Shown in pieces: positions 1 to 5,367 of a DNA stretch of 6,178 nucleotides. The stretch lies in the NCBI GenBank assembly GCA_044358925.1, contig JBIKNC010000255.1:1-6178 (forward strand), in the 5' to 3' direction. The notes under the pieces are model-generated. The model was given only the letters and a program-made list of their open reading frames with translations. It searched no databases and had not been told where the DNA came from. The translations under genes and the position numbers were made by a program. The DNA comes from Rohdeia sp044358925. Lineage in GTDB: Bacteria; Planctomycetota; UBA1135; GCA-002686595. The first letter of the stretch is position 1, and each line of letters opens with the position of its first letter.

Positions 1-79
1 CGCCGCCGACCGCGACCACCGTGCGCACCGAACCGCCCGTCGTCCCGCGTGTCGCCGCCCGCTTCAAGTCTTCCTTCAT
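1..79 (-). CDS. Possible 5' end of a divergent gene, cut by the window edge
   Basis: Reading the minus strand from an ATG at 77-79 gives an uninterrupted frame to the window edge, about 26 residues beginning MKEDLKRAATRG and continuing through TVVAVGG. The charged start and GC-rich third positions are compatible with a real gene transcribed away from the methyltransferase. The same frame stays open upstream to another ATG at 134-136, so the start is uncertain. There is no clear Shine-Dalgarno and no TANNNT hexamer on this strand. In DNA this GC-rich, short open frames arise by chance, so this is only a candidate. The product cannot be identified from so few residues. Confidence 0.25.
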   Translation of the reverse strand, partial: MKEDLKRAATRGTTGGSVRTVVAVGG

Positions 80-143
80 GGTGTGTGGCGCGCGCCCGCT
101 CACCGCCTCGCGGGACCGCGCGCGCCGTTCGAGCATGACACAC

Positions 144-163
144 GCCGCGCCGCGCCGCGCCGC
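144..163. repeat. Four tandem copies of GCCGC next to a promoter
   Basis: The five-base unit GCCGC is repeated four times without error and ends exactly where the putative -10 hexamer of the methyltransferase begins (164). It lies where the spacer between -35 and -10 would be. Slippage in such a repeat could change promoter spacing, which is inference only. Simple repeats of this kind are also common by chance in very GC-rich intergenic DNA. Confidence 0.7.
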
Positions 164-169
164 TATCGT
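164..169 (+). promoter_or_regulatory. Putative -10 element (TATCGT) of the methyltransferase gene
   Basis: TATCGT fits the TANNNT form of a sigma-70-type -10 element and is the only such AT-containing hexamer in this very GC-rich upstream region. Only eight bases separate it from the ATG at 178. A start point 6-7 bases downstream would therefore give a leaderless or nearly leaderless mRNA, which agrees with the absence of a Shine-Dalgarno. No convincing -35 element is visible at 17 bp spacing. Confidence 0.45.
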
Positions 170-177
170 CTCGCGCC

Positions 178-1005
178 ATGGCGACCTCGGCCGTGCGCGA
201 ATACGTCCTTGGAACCGGCGGCGACGAACTCGAGCGCCTCGGTCTCCAACACCGCCTCTGGTCGGACGCGACGCACGAGCTGTGGCGCACCGCCGCCGTC
301 GCTCCGGGCCAGCGTGTGCTCGACGTCGGGTGCGGCCCCGGTCACGCGTCGTTCGACCTCGCCCAGTTGGTTCAGCGTTCGGGCCGCGTCTTCGGCGTCG
401 ACGAGTCGCCGAACTTCGTCGCCTTCCTGAACGAGCAGGCCGCCGCGCGCCACCTGCCGCAACTCGCGGCCGCCGTCGGCGACGTGCAGAACCTCGACGC
501 GCCGCTCGCCCACGAAGCCCCCTTCGACCTCGCCTATGCGCGCTGGGTGCTGTGTTTCGTGCCGCGCCCCGCCGACGTGATCGCCGGCATCGCGCGCGCC
601 CTGCGGCCCGGCGGCCGCCTCGTCGTGCAGGACTACTTCAACTACGAGTCGATGACGCTCTCGACGAAGAGCGCCGCCTACAAGAAGGCCGTCGCCGCCA
701 CCGCCCGCAGTTGGCGCGCGCACGGCGGCGACCCCGACATCGCCGGCCGCCTGCCGCGCCTCTTCGCCGAGAACGGCCTCGAACTCACGCACCTCGCGCA
801 GCGCCAACGCTCCGCGCGCCCGAGCGAATCGATGTGGCACTGGGTGCGCTCGTGGTGGCGCATCTACGTACCGAAACTGGTCGCGATGGGCGAACTGACG
901 CCCGCCGACCAAGACGCGTTCTTCCGCGACTTCGACGGCCTCGACGCGCGCACCGACTTCGCGCTCCTGCCGACCGTGTTCGAGCTGGTCGCCGTCAAAC
1001 GCTGA
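178..1005 (+). CDS. Class I SAM-dependent methyltransferase
   Basis: This 275-residue protein is a seven-strand Rossmann-fold methyltransferase of the broad UbiE/Methyltransf_11 type. Motif I is VLDVGCGPG at residues 47-55, the glycine loop that binds SAM. D75 in VFGVDES is the acidic residue after strand 2 expected to bind the SAM ribose, and D102 in VGDVQNLD fits the adenine-side acidic position. FDLAYARWVLCFV (116-128) is the post-strand-4 motif and LRPGGRLVVQDYF (142-154) is the usual motif before and in strand 5. The N-terminal helix (YVLGTGGDELERLGLQH) and a C-terminal part rich in W, R and F (about 185-250) probably form the substrate lid. The substrate cannot be inferred: quinone, small-molecule or natural-product methylation are all possible. 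The ATG at 178 was chosen because it precedes the conserved N-terminal helix and follows a -10 element. There is no signal peptide or membrane segment, so it is cytoplasmic. It appears to be a single-gene unit. Confidence 0.9.
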   Translation: MATSAVREYVLGTGGDELERLGLQHRLWSDATHELWRTAAVAPGQRVLDVGCGPGHASFDLAQLVQRSGRVFGVDESPNFVAFLNEQAAARHLPQLAAAVGDVQNLDAPLAHEAPFDLAYARWVLCFVPRPADVIAGIARALRPGGRLVVQDYFNYESMTLSTKSAAYKKAVAATARSWRAHGGDPDIAGRLPRLFAENGLELTHLAQRQRSARPSESMWHWVRSWWRIYVPKLVAMGELTPADQDAFFRDFDGLDARTDFALLPTVFELVAVKR

Positions 1006-1014
1006 GCGCGTTCG

Positions 1015-1031
1015 CGGACGCGGGGCGTCCG
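1015..1031 (+). terminator. Small GC hairpin after the methyltransferase gene
   Basis: CGGACGC and GCGTCCG form a perfect 7-bp stem with a GGG loop, starting ten bases after the methyltransferase stop codon. There is no T-run after it, so it is not a classical intrinsic terminator. It may cause weak termination or stabilise the 3' end. Short GC palindromes are frequent at this base composition, so confidence is low. Confidence 0.3.
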
Positions 1032-1058
1032 AATGTGAGGTCGGCGTACGAGCACCGC

Positions 1059-1064
1059 TACCAT
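1059..1064 (+). promoter_or_regulatory. Putative -10 element (TACCAT) of hemL
   Basis: TACCAT matches TANNNT and lies 21 bases before the hemL ATG, predicting a leader of roughly 15 bases. A GGAA at 1075-1078, seven bases before the ATG, may serve as a weak Shine-Dalgarno and would lie inside that leader. No clear -35 hexamer is visible. Confidence 0.45.
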
Positions 1065-1085
1065 GCTCGCCCCCGGAACTCCGCC

Positions 1086-2378
1086 ATGACGAACGATCGA
1101 CCGAAGAGCCGCGCCATCTTCGAAGCCGCCCAACGCATCGTGCCGGGCGGTGTGAACAGTCCCGTGCGCGCGTGGAAGGCGGTCGGCGGGACGCCGGTGC
1201 ACGCGGCGCGCGGTCAAGGGGCGTGGCTCTTCGACGTCGACGGCAATCGCTACGTCGACCTCGTCATGTCGTACGGGCCGCTGATCCTCGGCCACGCACC
1301 GAAAGCGGTCGTGGCGGCGATCACCGAGGCGGCGGCGAACGGCACGGCCTTCGGCGCGCCGACCGAGCGCGAGCTGAAACTCGCTCAGCGCATTTGCGAA
1401 TTCGTACCGGGCGCCGAGCGCGTGCGCCTCGTGAACTCGGGCACGGAAGCGACGATGAGCGCGCTGCGCGTCGCGCGCGCGGCGACCGGGCGCGACTTCC
1501 TGCTGAAGTTCGACGGCAACTACCACGGGCACGGCGACTCGTTCCTCGTGAAGGCCGGCTCGGGCGCGTTGACGCTCGGCGCGCCCGACTCCCCGGGTGT
1601 GCCGCGTGCGCTCGCGGAGTTGACGCTCGTCGCTCCGTACAACGACCTCGCCGCGACGCGCGCCATGTTCGCGCTGCACCGCAACAAGATCGCCGCCGTG
1701 TTCGTCGAGCCGATCGCCGGCAACATCGGCCTCGTGCTGCCCGAGCCGGGCTTCCTCGCGGGCCTGCGCGAGCTGTGCGACGAGTTCGGCACGGTGCTCG
1801 TCTTCGACGAAGTGATGACGGGCTTCCGCGTCGCCCGCGGCGGCGCGAGCGAGCTGTACGGCATCCGCCCCGACCTCGTCACGCTCGGCAAGGTGATCGG
1901 CGGCGGGCTGCCGATCGGCGCGTACGCGGGGCGCGACGACCTGATGCGGCAGGTGGCGCCGCTGGGCAAGGTCTATCAGGCGGGCACGTTGAGTGGGAAC
2001 CCGCTCGCGACGGCGGCCGGCCTCGCAACGCTCGACGCGCTCGCCGATCGCTCGGTGTACGACGTGCTCGAACGGCTCGGCCGCGAACTCCAGGAGGGTT
2101 TGGAGCGCGCCGCCCGCGACGCCGGTGTGTCGATCGTCGTCGGCCGAGCGGGCTCGATGATCTGCCCGTACTTCGCGAGCGGCCCGCTCTCGCGCCTCGA
2201 ACAGGTCATGGCCAGCGACCGCGAGCGCTGGACGCGCTTCTTCCATGCGATGCTGGCGGAGGGCGTGCACCTGCCGCCGTCGCCGTTCGAGTCGTGGTTC
2301 CTGTCGACCGCGCACGCGGGCGAGCCGATGGAGCAGCTCCTGCGCGCCGCACAGGTCGCGATGCGCGCGGCGCGCTGA
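1086..2378 (+). CDS. hemL: Glutamate-1-semialdehyde 2,1-aminomutase
   Basis: HemL converts glutamate-1-semialdehyde to 5-aminolevulinate, the second dedicated step of the C5 tetrapyrrole pathway, in the cytoplasm with PLP or PMP as cofactor. The 430-residue length is normal for the family. Family signatures occur in order: RIVPGGVNSPVRA near the N-terminus, DVDGNRYVDLVMSYGPLILGH, NSGTEA at 117-122 (phosphate-binding loop), FDGNYHGHGD at 142-151 with Y146 stacking region, and VFDEVMTGFR with D241 for the pyridine nitrogen. LGKVIGGGLPIG follows with K269 as the Schiff-base lysine, then YQAGTLSGNPLA with T301 contacting cofactor phosphate from the partner subunit. All key residues are present, so the enzyme should be active. 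Sequence upstream in the same frame is open but is the shadow of the methyltransferase gene. The ATG at 1086 aligns with the usual family start. No hemA or other heme genes are in the window. Confidence 0.97.
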   Translation: MTNDRPKSRAIFEAAQRIVPGGVNSPVRAWKAVGGTPVHAARGQGAWLFDVDGNRYVDLVMSYGPLILGHAPKAVVAAITEAAANGTAFGAPTERELKLAQRICEFVPGAERVRLVNSGTEATMSALRVARAATGRDFLLKFDGNYHGHGDSFLVKAGSGALTLGAPDSPGVPRALAELTLVAPYNDLAATRAMFALHRNKIAAVFVEPIAGNIGLVLPEPGFLAGLRELCDEFGTVLVFDEVMTGFRVARGGASELYGIRPDLVTLGKVIGGGLPIGAYAGRDDLMRQVAPLGKVYQAGTLSGNPLATAAGLATLDALADRSVYDVLERLGRELQEGLERAARDAGVSIVVGRAGSMICPYFASGPLSRLEQVMASDRERWTRFFHAMLAEGVHLPPSPFESWFLSTAHAGEPMEQLLRAAQVAMRAAR

Positions 2379-2430
2379 GAAGCGAGTCGAGTGCCGTGTG
2401 CTCCCCGCCGAGTCGTTCGCGACACGCGCC

Positions 2431-3000
2431 ATGCTGTTCAAATCCAACACGCTGAGCGAGATCGCCGCCGGTCGCATCGACCTCGCGTTCCGCCGTTGGA
2501 CGCGCCCGACCGTCGTCGCCGGCGGCGCGTTGCGCACGGCGATCGGCGTGCTCGCGATCGTCGAAGTGACGCGCGTCGACCTGCGGCGCATCAGCGACGC
2601 GGAGGCGCGCCGCGCCGGTTTCGGTTCGCGCAACGAACTCGTCGCCGAGTTGGAGCGGCGCGACACCGGCGACGTGTACCGCGTGCGTGTGCGCCACAGC
2701 GGCGCCGATCCGCGCACGGCGTTGCGCGAGCGTGCGGCGCTCACCGCCGAGGAACGCGCGACCGTCACGGCCGCGCTCGAACGCCTCGACAAGGCGAGCC
2801 GCGCCGGCGTGTGGACGCGGCGCACGCTCGAGTTGGTGCGCGACCGGCCCGCGACGCTCGCCGGTGAGCTCGCCGCCGCGGCCGGCTGGGAGCGCGACTG
2901 GTTCAAACGCAACGTCCGCAAACTGAAGGAACTCGGCCTGACCGAAAGCCTCGACGTCGGCTACCGACTTTCGCCGCGCGGTCGCGCCTTCCTGAGCTGA
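2431..3000 (+). CDS. ASCH-domain protein with C-terminal winged-helix-like segment
   Basis: This 189-residue protein begins MLFKSNTLSEIAAGRIDLAFRRW, the usual opening of ASCH (PUA-like beta-barrel) proteins in which the F-R-x-W segment lies close to the putative RNA-binding cleft. The ASCH part covers about residues 1-90, including VVAGGALRTAIGVLAIVEV and the AEARRAGFGSRNELVAEL helix, ending near YRVRVRHSGADPR. Residues 129-189 look like a winged helix: a helix around TLELVRD, LAGELAAAAGWE, then FKRNVRKLKELGLTESL as recognition-like helix, and a GYRLSPRGRAFL wing. ASCH proteins are predicted to bind RNA or modified nucleobases, and some act on modified nucleosides, so nucleic-acid binding is the safe prediction. 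It starts 52 bases after hemL with no visible Shine-Dalgarno and no TANNNT element, so read-through from hemL is plausible. The ATG at 2431 matches the family N-terminus, so in-frame upstream sequence is not coding. Confidence 0.82.
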   Translation: MLFKSNTLSEIAAGRIDLAFRRWTRPTVVAGGALRTAIGVLAIVEVTRVDLRRISDAEARRAGFGSRNELVAELERRDTGDVYRVRVRHSGADPRTALRERAALTAEERATVTAALERLDKASRAGVWTRRTLELVRDRPATLAGELAAAAGWERDWFKRNVRKLKELGLTESLDVGYRLSPRGRAFLS

Positions 3001-3028
3001 GCCCGGGCAGCGCGGCGCAGCGCTGCGT

Positions 3029-3034
3029 TATCGT
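3029..3034 (+). promoter_or_regulatory. Putative -10 element (TATCGT) of gmhA
   Basis: TATCGT, the same hexamer as in front of the methyltransferase gene, lies 24 bases before the gmhA ATG. It abuts a perfect 12-bp palindrome, CGCAGCGCTGCG at 3016-3027, which occupies the spacer upstream of the -10 and could be an operator or the end of the preceding transcript. No convincing -35 is seen. The palindrome may be chance at this GC content. Confidence 0.45.
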
Positions 3035-3046
3035 GCAGCTCCCAAC

Positions 3047-3050
3047 GGAG
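3047..3050 (+). promoter_or_regulatory. Ribosome binding site of gmhA (GGAG)
   Basis: GGAG lies eight bases before the ATG at 3059. It is the clearest Shine-Dalgarno sequence in the window and supports the chosen gmhA start. The other genes have weak or no such sites. Confidence 0.6.
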
Positions 3051-3058
3051 CCCCCGCC

Positions 3059-3658
3059 ATGTCCACCGCCGCCGCCATCCGCCGTTCGTTCGAAGAAGCC
3101 CGCGACACCCTGGCCGCGTTCATGGACGACGCGGACAACATGGCCGCCGTCGAGGCCTTCACCGACATGGCCGCCGACACGCTCCACCGCGGCGGCCTCC
3201 TCATGTCGTGCGGCAACGGCGGCTCGATGTGCGACGCGATGCACTTCGCCGAGGAGTGGACCGGCCGCTTCCGCGGCAACCGCCGCGCGCTCGCCGCGAT
3301 CGCCTTCAGCGACCCGAGCCAACTGACCTGCATCGCCAACGACTTCGGCTACAGCGAAGTCTTCGCGCGTTCGGTCGAGGCCTACGGCAAGGACGACGAC
3401 CTCCTCGTCGCCATCTCGACCTCCGGCAACTCGCCCAACATCCTGCGCGCCGTCGAAGTCGCCAAACAGAAGGGCGTGCACACGGTGGGCCTGCTCGGCA
3501 AGGGCGGCGGCGAGCTGCGCTCCAAAGTCGACGTCGCGATCGTCGTGCCCGACGCGAAGACCTCCGACCGCATCCAAGAAGTGCACATCAAAGTGCTGCA
3601 CATCGTGATCGAGGCCGTGGAGCGCCGCCTGTTCCCGGACCAGTACACGCCGGTGTGA
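3059..3658 (+). CDS. gmhA: D-sedoheptulose-7-phosphate isomerase (phosphoheptose isomerase)
   Basis: GmhA isomerises sedoheptulose-7-phosphate to D-glycero-manno-heptose-7-phosphate, the first step towards ADP- or GDP-activated heptose for LPS core or glycoprotein glycans. It is cytoplasmic and normally tetrameric. The 199-residue length fits (E. coli 192). The SIS fold is recognisable throughout: SCGNGGSMCDAMHFAEEWTGRF at about 50-71, AIAFSD, CIANDFGYSEVF at 91-102, the phosphate-binding ISTSGNSPN at 119-127, and SDRIQEVHIKVLHIVIE at 169-185. By recalled alignment with the E. coli enzyme, zinc ligands H62, E66, Q173 and H181 are all kept. M57 replaces the histidine next to the zinc site in E. 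coli (H56), a variable position. No other heptose genes (HldE, GmhB) are adjacent. The stop codon overlaps the start of the next gene, which suggests co-transcription. Confidence 0.95.
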   Translation: MSTAAAIRRSFEEARDTLAAFMDDADNMAAVEAFTDMAADTLHRGGLLMSCGNGGSMCDAMHFAEEWTGRFRGNRRALAAIAFSDPSQLTCIANDFGYSEVFARSVEAYGKDDDLLVAISTSGNSPNILRAVEVAKQKGVHTVGLLGKGGGELRSKVDVAIVVPDAKTSDRIQEVHIKVLHIVIEAVERRLFPDQYTPV

Positions 3659-4128
3659 GCGGGGCGTTTCAGGAGCTCGGGGAGCCGCGGCCGGCGGCGC
3701 CGAGCATCAGCGTGGCGATCGTCTACGAGGACGCGCACCTGGTCGAACTCGAGTTTGCGAGTGTCGCGAAGTTCAGTTCCGTGCGGGCGTGGTGTTACGC
3801 GAGCCGCGACGACGTCGGTCGACTCGCGGACACACTTCGCGGCTTCCCCTCACACCCCTCGGACGAGCGCGTGTGCACGTTCGGTGGAGCCGAAAGTCCC
3901 GTCGAACTCCGGCTGCGCGCGAGCGATGTTCCGCCCCGCTGCTACCTGACGCTGACCGCCGTGCCGGGCTCGGAGCGGAGGAGCAGTGAGATTCCGCACG
4001 AACTGCAACAGCGATCGAGCACCGTCGTGCGATTCGACCCGGCGCAGCTCGACGAGTTCGTCGCCACGCTCCACCAACTCCATGGAGCTGCGCGCGGCCG
4101 CGCCGTCCTGTTCGGCCGTCGCGACTGA
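3655..4128 (+). CDS. Hypothetical protein, translationally coupled to gmhA
   Basis: I do not recognise a family with confidence. The frame gives 157 residues from GTG at 3655, overlapping the gmhA stop as GTGA, the layout of coupled genes. A GTG at 3712 (residue 20) is an alternative start and lies exactly before the first predicted beta-strand (VAIVYED). The protein has no signal peptide, membrane segment or catalytic motif. It is mostly short alternating strands (HLVELEFA, SSVRAWCYA, SPVELRLRA, CYLTLTAV, STVVRFD), with helices at DDVGRLADTLRGF (52-64) and PAQLDEFVATLHQL (129-142). This arrangement of small beta-sandwich plus terminal helix resembles small proteins often annotated as unknown or immunity-like, which is only a resemblance. 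Its codons include more A- and T-ending triplets (such as CGA, AGT, GGA) than neighbouring genes, which may mean weaker selection or later arrival. Confidence 0.6.
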   Translation: MSGAFQELGEPRPAAPSISVAIVYEDAHLVELEFASVAKFSSVRAWCYASRDDVGRLADTLRGFPSHPSDERVCTFGGAESPVELRLRASDVPPRCYLTLTAVPGSERRSSEIPHELQQRSSTVVRFDPAQLDEFVATLHQLHGAARGRAVLFGRRD

Positions 4129-4191
4129 GAGCAGTCGTCAGACGAGCCGCCACCAAGGCACCGCGAGCACGTCGTCCGCGGACCATTCCAG

Positions 4192-4208
4192 TGTCGCTTC
4201 GCGCGACA
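4192..4208. repeat. Inverted repeat (6-bp stem, 5-base loop) abutting the Fur-like palindrome
   Basis: TGTCGC and GCGACA are perfect complements around a TTCGC loop. The repeat ends at the base just before the Fur-like palindrome begins. It could form an RNA hairpin ending the gmhA-unknown gene transcript, though no T-run follows, or be part of the operator region. A 10-bp palindrome GTCCGCGGAC lies a little upstream at 4174-4183. Confidence 0.5.
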
Positions 4209-4225
4209 TGAATGATAATCATTCA
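4209..4225. promoter_or_regulatory. Fur-family operator (perfect 8-1-8 palindrome)
   Basis: TGAATGAT-A-ATCATTCA is a perfect inverted repeat. Its inner 13 bases, AATGATAATCATT, are identical to the centre of the classical 19-bp Fur box. This AT-rich block stands out sharply in a very GC-rich region. GATAAT at 4214-4219 inside it matches TATAAT at five of six positions and would serve as a -10 for the kinase gene, so a bound repressor would occlude the promoter. Zur or another Fur-family member could be the real partner, as their sites are similar. Regulation by iron or another metal is therefore inferred. Confidence 0.65.
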
Positions 4226-4236
4226 CGCCGTGAATG
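4220..4236. repeat. Second palindrome sharing a half-site with the Fur-like operator
   Basis: CATTCAC-GCC-GTGAATG is a perfect 7-3-7 inverted repeat that reuses the right arm of the preceding palindrome and ends on the candidate ATG of the kinase gene. The block TGAATG therefore occurs three times in alternating orientation between 4209 and 4236. Such stacked half-sites are typical of extended Fur-family operators binding more than one dimer. Confidence 0.65.
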
Positions 4237-5331
4237 GATTGCACGGCGTCTTCCGGAGACGTCGTCGAACCACCCAGCATCGCCACGACCGTGGAACTCG
4301 ACGCCATCCTCGCCGACCTGCTCGACCAGTTCGAACACTCACGCGCCCACCCGCACGCTGCGGATGCGCCGCGCCTCGTGCAGACCCACGCGTCGGCGGT
4401 CGTGCTCGCGGGCGACGAGGTCTTCAAGTTCAAGAAGCCGGTCGACTTCGGGTTCCTCGACTACTCGACGCTCGCGAAGCGGCGCGCGATGTGTGAGGCG
4501 GAGGTCGAGTTGAATCGGCGGCTCGCGCCGGACGTGTATCTGGGCGTGGTGCCGATCACGTGTGAGGGCGGGCGCGCGGTGGTCGGCGGGCGCGGCGAGC
4601 CGATCGAGTACGCGGTGCACATGCGCCGATTGCCGGAGGACGCCACGCTCGGCGCGCGACTCGAACGCGGGCCGCTCGACGACGCGTTGATGACGCGCAT
4701 CGCTCACACGATCGCTGCGTTCCACACGCGTGCGCGTCGCGGACCGGACGTGACGCGTTGGGCGACGTTCGAGTGTGTGCGCGCGAACTGCCGCGACAAC
4801 TTCGAAGGGCTCGCGCCGCACGCGGGCGATGTGGCACAGGTTGGAGAGCTGGAGCGCCTCGCGGCTGCGACCGAAGCCGAGCTCGAACGATTGCGAGCAC
4901 GGATCGAACGTCGCGCGCAGAACGGCGTGCCGTGCGAGACCCATGGCGACCTGCGCCTCGAACACGTCTACGTGTTCGCGGGCGGCAGTCTGTCGATCGT
5001 CGACTGCGTCGAGTTCTCGCCGCGCTACTCGTGCGCCGATCCGGTGGCCGACATCGCGTTCCTCGCGATGGATCTGCGAGCGCACGGGGCGGCGGCCGAG
5101 GCACGCACGCTCCTGGACGCGTACTTCGCGGCGAGCGGCGACGACGAGGGCCGCGCGCTCGTGCCGCTCTACGTCGCGTACCGTTCGACCGTGCGCGCCA
5201 AGGTGCGCGCGCTGCACGCCGCCGCGCCGTCGATTCCGGCCGAGCAGCGCGCCGAGGCGCTCGAGCTCGCGCGCGCGCACCTCCGGCTCGCCGCGGACGA
5301 ACTCGCTCCGCACGGCCCGGCCCGCGAGTAG
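4234..5331 (+). CDS. Aminoglycoside phosphotransferase-like kinase, COG2187 type, lacking the P-loop domain
   Basis: The protein has the protein-kinase-like fold of aminoglycoside phosphotransferase relatives. Numbered from the ATG (365 residues), the N-lobe signature is VQTHASAVVLAGDEVFKFKKPVDFGFLDYSTLAKRR (49-84), with K65 to K68 as the probable ATP lysine region and a following helix with E90. The catalytic motif is HGDLRLEH (H237, D239, H244) and the metal-binding motif is IVDCVEF (D257), followed by CADPVADIAFLAMDL, highly typical of COG2187. Many family members are about 500 residues with a C-terminal Walker-type kinase domain (COG0645). Here the protein stops after a helical tail with no P-loop. 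The substrate is unknown and antibiotic resistance should not be assumed. The start is uncertain: GTG at 4291 removes 19 poorly conserved-looking residues and matches the usual family start better. Either way the Fur-like palindrome lies just upstream, overlapping the likely promoter. Confidence 0.85.
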   Translation: MDCTASSGDVVEPPSIATTVELDAILADLLDQFEHSRAHPHAADAPRLVQTHASAVVLAGDEVFKFKKPVDFGFLDYSTLAKRRAMCEAEVELNRRLAPDVYLGVVPITCEGGRAVVGGRGEPIEYAVHMRRLPEDATLGARLERGPLDDALMTRIAHTIAAFHTRARRGPDVTRWATFECVRANCRDNFEGLAPHAGDVAQVGELERLAAATEAELERLRARIERRAQNGVPCETHGDLRLEHVYVFAGGSLSIVDCVEFSPRYSCADPVADIAFLAMDLRAHGAAAEARTLLDAYFAASGDDEGRALVPLYVAYRSTVRAKVRALHAAAPSIPAEQRAEALELARAHLRLAADELAPHGPARE

Positions 5332-5334
5332 AGT
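5329..5334 (+). promoter_or_regulatory. Putative -10 element (TAGAGT) of the yebC-like gene
   Basis: TAGAGT fits TANNNT and overlaps the stop codon of the kinase gene. It lies 33 bases before the ATG at 5368, which would give a leader of about 27 bases. A weak ACGAG at 5353-5357 is the only Shine-Dalgarno candidate. No clear -35 is seen inside the upstream coding sequence, and co-transcription with the kinase gene is also possible given the 36-base gap. Confidence 0.35.
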
Positions 5335-5367
5335 GTCGCACGTCCCCCTCCAACGAGCGAACACGTC

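Noticed and set aside
163..912. Antisense open frame of 249 residues opposite the methyltransferase gene
   Set aside because: The composition is typical of a shadow frame, and the + strand encodes intact methyltransferase motifs.
21..1085. Long open frame continuous with hemL that would give a 785-residue protein
   Set aside because: The upstream part is arginine- and proline-rich low-complexity translation running through the methyltransferase gene in another frame. hemL homology begins at the ATG at 1086.
864..2921. Antisense open frame of 685 residues across hemL and the ASCH gene
   Set aside because: It is the mirror of strongly GC3-biased genes, rich in Arg, Ala and Ser, with no recognisable domain. 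Such frames are expected at this GC content.
3016..3027. Perfect 12-bp palindrome CGCAGCGCTGCG as a specific operator
   Set aside because: It is composed almost only of G and C and such palindromes are frequent by chance here. It is noted only as context of the gmhA promoter.
2903..3601. Antisense open frame of 232 residues opposite gmhA
   Set aside because: The + strand is unmistakably GmhA with all metal ligands, and the antisense product shows only biased composition.
4234..5331. Reading the kinase-like gene as an aminoglycoside resistance gene
   Set aside because: It shares the fold and HGD motif, but the DFGFLDYSTL and DCVEF signatures place it with COG2187 proteins, which are not known resistance enzymes.
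4339..5364. Antisense open frame of 341 residues opposite the kinase gene
   Set aside because: The + strand carries a clear kinase-fold protein here with catalytic motifs, and the minus translation has no domain-like features.
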